A stretch of 64,000 bases of DNA from Lepiota brunneoincarnata (Eukaryota > Basidiomycota > Agaricomycetes > Agaricales > Agaricaceae). Position numbers and translations under genes: made by a program. Where the stretch lies: the NCBI GenBank assembly GCA_023014365.1, contig JAEBUN010000013.1:682001-746000 (forward strand), written 5' to 3'. This document shows, piece after piece, positions 56,872-64,000 of this stretch. Below the pieces are notes generated by a model. That model saw only the letters and a program-made list of their open reading frames with translations, did not search any database and was not told where the DNA came from. Within the stretch, counting starts at the first letter, position 1. The number at the start of each line of letters is the position of its first letter.

Positions 56872-58884
56872 ATTTCACGAGACAAACACCAAAAGACTTG
56901 GACACTGGCCCGCCTTTCACCTGCGAAGCAGAAAAAGGTTCAAGCAAAGACCATAAAGTCACCCAAAACGTCCTTCGAGAACAGTCTCAGGAAGGTCGAC
57001 CCCCCAAAACAGAGAACTACTCGGAATTCCAATCGTCCAGAAGGTTCTGAAGGCCTCATCACCGCTAGTACCTCTCGAAAGCGAAAAGATCCTGTCAACT
57101 CTTTAGCTGCGAACACAGCGAGTGGTTCAGCAGTTGCAGTATCGAGAGAAGTCGCACCGCCAACCTCTACTGCTCCCAGAATTACTATAAGGCTTCCAGC
57201 CTCAGCTCGCAACATAGCGCATATTCTGCACACCGAAAGCCAGGACGGTCAGACCGTTCCTACACTAAGCTTAGCGTTTACAAACCAAAACTCGTTTCAT
57301 ACGAACCCTCCTGGTGCCTCTACGGTACCACAGATATCACAGTCAACTCCGACTGTACAGACAAACCAAACTACGCCGTCTACGACGACTACAGCTAGTA
57401 AAATGGGACACGAGCGTATGCCAATTCCCTTTAGCAATAATGCTCCCAGATGGGATGCATCAAAACCACAGACATTGAGAAATTATCTCTGGACGCTTGA
57501 ACGGCTCTTCACGATAACGAAGACGATGGACGATGCAGAAAGGATAAATTGGGCAGTGTCATATGTGGACCAGGATATCCGTGAAGAGTGGATGAGTTTT
57601 GCGGAGTTCCCAGCAGGAAGCTGGACAGGCTTCGTAGAGAGATTGAAGAAAGAGTATCCCGAGACTGTGGCAGCCAAGCAGGGTTCAGTGTGATGCTTGA
57701 GGGAACTCTGCGCAGAGAGTAGAGGCATTGCGATGAATGAGGAGCATAAAGTCTTGGACTTTAAAAGGCGATTCATTCTTGAAGCAGAGAAGTGTCTGAA
57801 GTCGCCGGTGGTAGTCTCGAACCGAGAACTAGTCGAGTTATTTACAAGTGCACTGGACTCGGTGTTCCAGGATGTACTCAATGCGAGATTAGTGATCACC
57901 AGGGCACGTAGAACCGCAAGCGATGGGTCGGCACTGACTGCGAAGGATTTATGCGAAGAGGACCCCTATGATTGGAGGATCGTCGTGGATAAAGCCGTCG
58001 AAATTTCGATTGGCAAAACACTTATGCGATCCCTTCATCAGGATTTGAGGCTGGTAAACTCGGCATCGATGAGCCATCCACCCGCGACGTCCGGAACAGG
58101 GACTTATGACCCGGTAGTAAAGCGAGAGCTGCAAAGCTTAAAGCAGAAATTTCAGGAGGAAGTCTCGCAGATGGCAGGTGGCCTCGCTGAGCTTAAGGAC
58201 CTCATGAATATCCAGGGGCATACCTTAAAATCATACTTAGAGAGCTTGGCGAAAGACGGACATAATCATGCCGGTTATAATCACGCTCAGAGGAATACCG
58301 GAAGTGGGTCGGCAGGGTCGCTTTCCGACCGCAAGTGTTTCTACTGCTGGTTATTAGGGCATAGTTGGTTATTCTGCCCGGACATGGAGGCGGATAAACA
58401 AGCTGGCCGAATTAGAGTCGAAGGGAACAAAATATATATGGGAGATGGCTCGAGTATCCCTCGAGGAGAAGGGCCTATTAAAGAGAAAGTGGCAAAGTAC
58501 TATGCGACAAAGGGACAACTCTTCGTTCAGATACCAGAACTGCCAGAGGTTGAGCCTGAGTTACCGCAAGTGCCAACGTCAGCGGTGTTTGCACAGAGAG
58601 CGTTCCCGAGGTCAGAAAACCAAAGGTCACCAGCGGAAGAAGAAGTCCGCTGTCTGAAGCAGCGCATGGAAATGTTGGAGACAGCTGCCATCCACGCTGG
58701 GAGTGCCCCAAAGGTTAAGCTTATGACCAGAAAGGATGATAACGTCGAAATACAGTCTTTGGCCGAGCAATTGGCCCAGATACAGGCTAAGCTTAGCAGT
58801 TTGACGGATGGTACGCCCTCGGCAAGCCAGTATTTGGACACCAGAAGTGGCGCGAAGACTAGGAACTCGGAGTCGGGTTTCTAA
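56872..58884 (+). pseudogene. gag: gag of element C
   Basis: This structural capsid/nucleocapsid protein is in one frame, open from 56872 with its first ATG at 57403 (MGHERMPIPFSNNAPRWDAS). It is interrupted by TGA at 57691-57693 and continues to TAA 58882-58884. The capsid-like part (LRNYLWTLERLF, EEWMSFAEFPAGSW) is followed by a coiled segment and one CCHC knuckle (CFYCWLLGHSWLFC). A coiled C-terminus ends NSESGF. The -1 frame opens only at 58863, and the slippery sequence GGGTTTC directly precedes the stop. Confidence 0.8.
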
Positions 58885-59993
58885 AGGGTTCGAGGAAGGA
58901 GCCGGCTCTGAAGAAGAAGGTCGCCTTCGCCAGAGGACAGACTCCTGAGGACGCGTCGGATTCCGAGCGATCAGAAGAATCAGAAAATGAGGAAATAGGG
59001 CAGACAACGGAGAAACCACCGCGTGCAGCAGCAGGGGAATTACCATATAAGAATGTGAAACCACTGCGCCCGGTCGTTGAGGTACCACCGCTGCCTGTCA
59101 GAAGGATGGAATCATCCAAGAAGGAGCCTGCGTATAAGCACCAGGCCCCTATAGAGAGGAATGTCGATGTTGAGGAAGTACTCAGCAGGGTATTGAAGCG
59201 AGAAGCCTCAGTATCGCATGGAGAACTCTTGGCATTGTCACCTTTATACAGGAACGCTTATAGAGAGCGAATTATGAGAAAACGGGTACCCACGAGTCAA
59301 AGCTTAATAGCAGGAGTAGGGCCTGGGGACGATGATACAGAAGATATAGAGATTAATAGTGGGCCGGTACAGGTTATGATAATGGAGTTGGCAGACGGCT
59401 CTCGGAAGTATGATACAGTGCTCCGAGAAGGCTCGGCAACGCAAGCCTGGGTAGCTCAGGATCCAATCATGCAGTACTTAGAGTCACTTCCCAGGAGAGA
59501 CAGGGGACGGCAAGTGTTTATTGCTAAAGAATGCGAACCGTTGAGAGTAGTTCCAACTCTGATAAATGGGATTCGGCAGGAAGAGGCCTTGCTAGATAGC
59601 GGGTCACAGATCGTCTCCATGAGTCAGGAAGCGGCGATTGCATGTCAAGTTTCTTGGGACCCAGATACCACGATAAATTTGCAGAGTGCAAATGGGCAGG
59701 TTGAAAAGACTTGTGGATTGGCAAAGAACGTAGGCTTTACCTGCGGGGGAGTCACAATCTATTTGCAAGTTCACATCGTTTGTAGCCCCGCGTATCGAGT
59801 ACTCCTGGGACGACCCTTTGATGTAATGACGGCTAGCGAAGTCAGGAATAGCGCCAGTGGCGAGCAAACCTTGGTTATTATGGACCCAAATACCAGAGAA
59901 AGGGCTGTGTTACCAACTTATGCTCGAGGAGAGTGTAATCCTCCTAAGCTTAGGGAAAACAGTCAAAATTTTCAAGAAACCTCGATGAGTTGA
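58863..59993 (+). CDS. pro: Protease ORF of element C
   Basis: This frame is open in -1 relative to gag and lacks a good ATG near its beginning, as expected for a frameshift product. A charged linker is followed by a retropepsin-like domain with the catalytic motif EALLDSGSQIVSMSQ and the later conserved YRVLLGRPFDVMT. The frame ends at TGA 59991-59993. A second slippery heptamer (AAATTTT) lies 19 nt before the stop, in a 40-nt overlap with the next frame. It has no internal stops. Confidence 0.8.
   Translation, partial: ELGVGFLKGSRKEPALKKKVAFARGQTPEDASDSERSEESENEEIGQTTEKPPRAAAGELPYKNVKPLRPVVEVPPLPVRRMESSKKEPAYKHQAPIERNVDVEEVLSRVLKREASVSHGELLALSPLYRNAYRERIMRKRVPTSQSLIAGVGPGDDDTEDIEINSGPVQVMIMELADGSRKYDTVLREGSATQAWVAQDPIMQYLESLPRRDRGRQVFIAKECEPLRVVPTLINGIRQEEALLDSGSQIVSMSQEAAIACQVSWDPDTTINLQSANGQVEKTCGLAKNVGFTCGGVTIYLQVHIVCSPAYRVLLGRPFDVMTASEVRNSASGEQTLVIMDPNTRERAVLPTYARGECNPPKLRENSQNFQETSMS
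58875..58881 (+). promoter_or_regulatory. -1 frameshift heptamer 1 (gag/pro)
   Basis: G GGT TTC in the gag frame fits X XXY YYZ and is followed at once by TAA. Slippage gives GGG TTT CTA AAG, which opens the protease frame. The two frames overlap by only about 22 nt. Confidence 0.7.
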
Positions 59994-60284
59994 CTGAGGG
60001 ACAAGGAGAGGTGGCTTGTATAATAGACTATGATGATGAGAAGGGCCCTGTTGTCGCACAAACACTAAGCTTAGCAAAAGGAAGCTTCTCAGAGGCCGAG
60101 CTACAGCTAATGTTCATTGACCGAGTCATATGCGATGAGGACTGTCCACCAGAAGATAAAGCGACGGCGTTATTGTGCCTAGGACGCATAGCCAACGCGC
60201 AGGGCACAGAGGACCAGGGAATAACTGTCTTCGAAACAGAAGAAGATGACGAAGATACGGTACAATGCCTGGCTGGGAAGAAAT
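59954..60284 (+). pseudogene. pol: pol start of element C, cut by element D
   Basis: This frame is in -1 relative to the protease: NLDELTEGQGEVACIIDYDD to VQCLAGKKL. It is acidic and should lead into reverse transcriptase, but element D is inserted after 60284 and the remainder lies beyond the window, if it survives. Confidence 0.7.
59966..59972 (+). promoter_or_regulatory. -1 frameshift heptamer 2 (pro/pol)
   Basis: A AAT TTT in the protease frame fits X XXY YYZ. Slippage gives AAA TTT TCA AGA and enters the next open frame. The -1 frame opens only after TAG 59951-59953, so the overlap is about 40 nt. Confidence 0.65.
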
Positions 60285-60935
60285 TGTCATATCCATGCCA
60301 AACCCAGAGCTTAACCATTATACTTCGGCTTCTCGACTCCACGTGCGTTCCACACAACAACCCTCTGCCCTCCGACTCGGCCCCGACTCACTCCGACCGC
60401 AACCCACTGCCCCAATCACGCGACCACCTCCACACGTGCCGTGGTCACCTGAACCTCGCTGTCTCTATTTCCCCGTCTCCATTTCCCGTCCGTAGTCAAG
60501 ATACGTTACCAGTCTCCATACCCGTACCGGTCTCCATTTCGTTTGTAATCCGTTTGTAACCATATGGGTCTCCGCTTCGCTCCGCACGTAGTCAGTACGA
60601 GTCATAGTTCGTAAGGCCAGTAGTATATATACCGTAGGTACTTGGCTTGTACTCCTCAGTCTGATAATTGAATCGAGCAGCGGACCAGCTCCCTGTTCCC
60701 TTTCCTCTCCTCTCTTCTGCCTCGCTCCGCTTTGGCTCCGACTTCCTGAAATACGGACTAGGACAGTAGGAGGGCACAGCACATAAGCTGAGGCCGCAAG
60801 TCCAACCCCCCGCCCGACGTACTCCGCCTCGGTTCCGAAGTCTACGTACTGACTTCGCTCTGTCCACCGGTTACCTTATATCAAGGATACCACCCCGACC
60901 CTCCGCTTCGGTCCCGATCCGCACCGGCTCTAACA
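60285..60935 (+). repeat. 5' LTR of element D
   Basis: It starts TGTCATATCCATGCC, shared with the 3' LTR fragment of element E at 40079, and ends in TCTAACA by inference, giving about 651 bp in the TG...CA form. The 3' end is set by the primer-binding-like sequence that follows. Confidence 0.7.
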
Positions 60936-60950
60936 GTATTATCAGACTCA
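60936..60950 (+). promoter_or_regulatory. Primer-binding site of element D (probable)
   Basis: GTATTATCAGACTCA directly after the LTR resembles the initiator-tRNA-Met primer site TGGTATCAGAGC used by many Gypsy elements. Confidence 0.45.
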
Positions 60951-60988
60951 CACTCCTCCTGTCCACCACACTCTGAATTTTTCTAACC

Positions 60989-62389
60989 ATGGTCTCTCGA
61001 ACAGTTACCCATACTCGCACTCTGGTAACTCCAGCCGCTCGCCGTAGCAAACGCATCACTCGACAACCTCCTTCCGAGGAACTGCAACCCGACTCCCCGA
61101 GGGTTTCTCGCTCTCACCAACAATCGATCGCACCATCGACCCCAGACCGGTTCTCTGAAGATATACAACCTTCAGTATTCCGGACTCCCGACGGCCCCGA
61201 CGACGGCCCCGACCCCAATCCTGATCCCAGCGACCCTGGTGATCCCGACGACTACCCTGACAATGGGGACGGGCCCCCGGGCGATGACGAACCATCAGAC
61301 AACGGCGACAACAACAACAATATCCCACCTGGCAACACCTGAGACGACCATGATAGACTCATACTCCGAGTTTTCCAACGCATAGCCGATCAAATGGACG
61401 GCCGTGGGAACTCTCAAGCCCCACAGCCTCCTCGAACTCCCCGTACCAAAGCTCGCGAACCTGACATCTTTACAGGTTCCGACCCCGCCAAACTCAAACC
61501 CTTCCTCTTCCAATGCCGACTCTATTTCCGTACCAACCCAGCCCAGTTTGCTATCCCCGCCACCAAGGTCAACTTCGCGTTGACATACCTCACAGGCGTG
61601 GCACAGCAACACTTCGAAATCGGCCTCGACGAGGCCGACAACCACGGAATAATGCACAACTGGATCGAGGACTGGGACCAGTTCACCCTGGAGCTGCAGA
61701 CCAATTTCGGTCCCGCGGATCCGACCGGAGAAGCTGCTGAGCAGCTCGACTCCCTCCGAATGCGCTACGACGAGAAGATCGCCGTCTACAACGTCGACTT
61801 TCTCCGCCTAGCTGGCCAACTCCGCTGGGGTGACAAAGTATTTTGTCACCGCTACTACAAAGGCCTCCCCGACCGCATCCAGGACATTCTGTCCAATCGG
61901 CCCGACGGCAAGCCCGACACCTTCATCGAAATGTGAGCAGCAGCGATGAAGATAGACGCTCGCTACTGGGAACGCCAACGCGAGAAGGCCCGCGCCAAAG
62001 CCGCTTCGGACCCGACCACCTCTAGGAAACCTGGAGGTAACCCATCCCCTTCCACCTCGACCAACCCGCAACCTGCCACCAAGCCTGCCAATAACAACAA
62101 AGGCAGCACCCCCAACAACAGCTTCAAGGGCAATCCGCCCAACCCGTCCGCCAGTCAGAAATCGGCCCCGCCCAAATCCGACCTTACTAGTAAACTTGGT
62201 AAGGACGGTAAATTAACCCCTGAGGAACGTCAACGACGTTTCGACAATAACCTCTGCCTTGTCTGCGCAGATCCCAATCACAGGGCTGCCAACTGCGACA
62301 AGAAGAAATTCCCTGATGCCAAGGCTAAAGGCCGACAGGCTCAGCTTCCCGAGACAGACGCGCCGACTCTTCCGAGCTCGAAAAAATAG
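60989..62389 (+). pseudogene. gag: gag of element D
   Basis: One frame runs from MVSRTVTHTRTL at 60989 to TAG 62387-62389. It has a disordered acidic Asp/Pro-rich region, the capsid domain (REPDIFTGSDPAKLKPFLFQ, YLTGVAQQHFEIGL, MRYDEKIAVYNVDFLRLAGQ), a basic linker and one CCHC knuckle (CLVCADPNHRAANC). In-frame TGA codons at 61340-61342 and 61934-61936 break it; both fit CGA to TGA. The pol frame is -1 and overlaps by about 60 nt. Confidence 0.85.
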
Positions 62390-64000
62390 TCGGCGGTCCT
62401 CAGGCCTCTGCACAGACTGAGGATCGCATTGAACTCTGCTGTGCCCCAGAGAGTTTCCGTCTCAATGCGTCCGCTCTTTCCGACCCGAACTCTTTTCACA
62501 TTACATTAACTTCTCCTGTAGTTACTTCTTTATCTTCTGTTTCCGCTTCCGTACTCTCCGCTTCGGACCCGCTTTCTGTAACGGACAATGTAGTTAGTTC
62601 TGATTTCTCTTCTCTTTCTCCTTTCAAAGCTCTTGTTGATAGTGGTTCTACTCACTGTTTTGTGGACTCATCTTTTGTTCGTTCTCATAGTATTCCAACC
62701 TCGTCCATCCCGGCTATTGAACTTCGGTTATTTGATGGGACCTCAAATGCCTACATTACAGAGCTTGCGCAACTGCCTGTATCCTTCCCCTCCGGTGAAT
62801 CTATCATTTTGGACACTTATGTCACCCGGCTCGACTCTTCCTGTTCTGTGGTCTTAGGACACAACTGGCTCACCCGCTACAATCCGTTGATTGACTGGGC
62901 TTTGGGCAGTATTACTTTCCGGCCATCCCTACTCGAGAATCCTGCTTCCGTCTCTACCTGCGTCGCACCCGCATCGGCCCCGCTTATGGCCACCCCTGAC
63001 ACTCCTGACCTAGGTTCACCACCCCTGTCCGGGACCTCGTCCCAATCTGCCCCCCTTGCGAAACCGCACATATCCCTGATAAACGCTCCTGCCTTTATCC
63101 GCGCTGCCAAGCTCCCTGGCTCCCAACAATTCCGAATTAACCTCTCCGCCGCCTCCGCATCGGCCGCGTCTTCTTCTGTCTCCGATGACCCGGCTGACCT
63201 CTCGTCCATCCCCGAGGAATACCACGAGTTCGCTGATGTTTTCAGTAAATCGCGTGCTGACACACTCGCTCCACACCGCCCTTACGACCTCCAGATTAAC
63301 CTTGAGGACGGCGGTCAACCTCCGGTCGGTACCATTTACTCCCTTTCACAATCAGAGCTTGGAGCTCTACGTGATTTCATTGACGAACATTTATCTATTG
63401 GCTTCATTCGCCCCTCCACTTCTCCTCATGGAGCCCCGGTCCTCTTCGTCAAGAAAAAGGACAGCTCCCTCCGCTTATGTGTTGATTTTAGAGGTCTCAA
63501 CCGTATTACCAAGAAGGACCGCTACCCCCTTCCGCTCATCTCCGACCTCTTAGACTCCCCTCGCAAAGCCCGCGTATATACCAAAATCGACCTCCGTCAC
63601 GCCTACCATCTTGTCCGCGTTGCTGACGGCGACGAATGGAAGACCGCCTTTCGGACCCGCTACGGCTCCTTCGAATGGATGGTTATGCCTTTCGGCCTCA
63701 CCAATGCCCCCGCCACCTTCCAGCGGTTCATGAACGATATATTCAAGGACATGCTCGACGTCTGCGTTACTATCTACCTTGACGACATTCTGATATACTC
63801 CGACAACCATAGTATCCATCGTGACCAAGTCAAGGAGGTCCTCAAGCGGCTCCGCCAACACGGTCTATACGCCCGCCCTGACAAATGCCAGTTCCACTCT
63901 GACACAGTGGAATATCTCGGCTACATTCTCTCCCCCGACGGCCTCCGAATGGACCAATCTAAGGTCAAGACCATCCAGGAGTGGCCTGAGCCTAAGAAAG
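62329..64000 (+). CDS. pol: pol of element D: protease and RT (partial)
   Basis: The frame is open from 62329 to the window end with no stop. It holds the retropepsin-like domain (ALVDSGSTHCFVDSSF, SVVLGHNWLTRYNPLIDW), then the connection (EYHEFADVFSK) and reverse transcriptase with LFVKKKDSSLRLCVDFR, TKIDLRHAYHLV (first catalytic Asp), FGLTNAPATFQRFMNDIF and VTIYLDDILIYSD (YLDD box). RNase H and integrase should follow outside the window, as in element E. It is expressed as a gag-pol fusion, probably by -1 slippage. Confidence 0.9.
62380..62386 (+). promoter_or_regulatory. Possible -1 frameshift site, element D gag/pol
   Basis: G AAA AAA directly before the gag TAG, within the gag/pol overlap. 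It is not a perfect X XXY YYZ, but re-pairing on GAA needs only a G-U wobble. Element E has a shortened A run here. Confidence 0.4.

Larger units (their letters stand above)
55980..60284 (+). mobile_element. LTR retrotransposon C (gag-pro-pol, interrupted)
   Basis: It has a 5' LTR (55980-56837), a possible primer-binding site TGGAGCCCACCGCG at 56840, gag, protease and the start of pol. Element D is inserted at 60284/60285, so RT and the rest are not visible. Three reading frames are linked by two short overlaps, each containing a canonical -1 slippery heptamer. The 10-bp palindrome CTAAGCTTAG occurs six times in this 4.3-kb stretch. One TGA lies in gag (57691-57693). Confidence 0.85.
60285..64000 (+). 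mobile_element. Gypsy element D (window-truncated)
   Basis: This is a Ty3/Gypsy retrotransposon nested in element C. It shows the 5' LTR, a primer-binding site, gag and pol as far as reverse transcriptase, and runs off the window. It is the better-preserved relative of element E at 32725-40137 and has far fewer CpG losses, so it is younger. Two TGA codons interrupt gag, so even this copy may be inactive. Confidence 0.9.

Overview
This window reads as nuclear DNA of a basidiomycete fungus, most likely an Agaricomycete. Three things support this: short 43-117 nt GT-AG introns throughout; gene families typical of mushroom-forming or Rhizoctonia-like fungi (a secreted GMC oxidoreductase, TPR-CHAT proteins); and a dense transposon load with Tnp2-type CMC transposase, chromodomain Gypsy elements and a LINE. 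The genus cannot be fixed from the sequence alone.

Layout. About 1-24.3 kb is host-like. It holds a gene-poor stretch with one fold-back MITE (4760-5537), a multi-exon secreted GMC oxidoreductase (6081-8644, minus), the exosome subunit RRP46 (9695-10536, minus), a divergent coiled-coil gene (11030-13285, plus) whose upstream region is a 177-bp tandem duplication, two tandem TPR-CHAT protease-like genes (14741-18321 and 18997-22215, minus), a small P-loop kinase (23127-23884, plus), and a copied 5' fragment of the second TPR-CHAT gene (23971-24280). Several host genes carry single-base indels. Because the essential gene RRP46 is one of them, I read these mainly as sequence errors.

About 24.3-53.4 kb is a transposon graveyard. 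It contains a chromovirus pol fragment (minus, 27879-29510), a 3.2-kb LTR carrying its own 1.86-kb insertion (29556-32724), and a decayed Gypsy element (32725-40137). That Gypsy element was split by an ORF1-only LINE insertion (34180-36513) and carries an intact spliced antisense gene next to its 3' LTR (39366-40042). Further on are a CMC/CACTA Tnp2 transposase relic (43171-46524, minus), a second large transposon-associated gene (47377-50126, minus), a small gene with a basic nuclear-localisation-like stretch (51318-52080, minus) and a solo LTR (52155-53392, minus). Decay is dominated by CpG to TpG/CpA transitions, and nearly all internal stops are TGA, as expected from deamination of methylated CpG.

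About 53.4-64 kb holds an apparently intact seven-exon gene with a cysteine-rich motif (53720-55751, plus), then an LTR element, C (55980-60284). Element C is organised gag / protease / pol, with a canonical -1 slippery heptamer in each of two short overlaps, like gag-pro-pol retroviruses. A younger Gypsy element, D (60285 to the window end), is inserted into it; D is the same family as the decayed 32725-40137 copy. Element C and its LTRs also carry an over-represented 10-bp palindrome, CTAAGCTTAG.

The strongest candidates for something undescribed are the double -1 frameshift layout of element C, its repeated palindrome, and the spliced antisense coiled-coil gene of the D/E Gypsy family.
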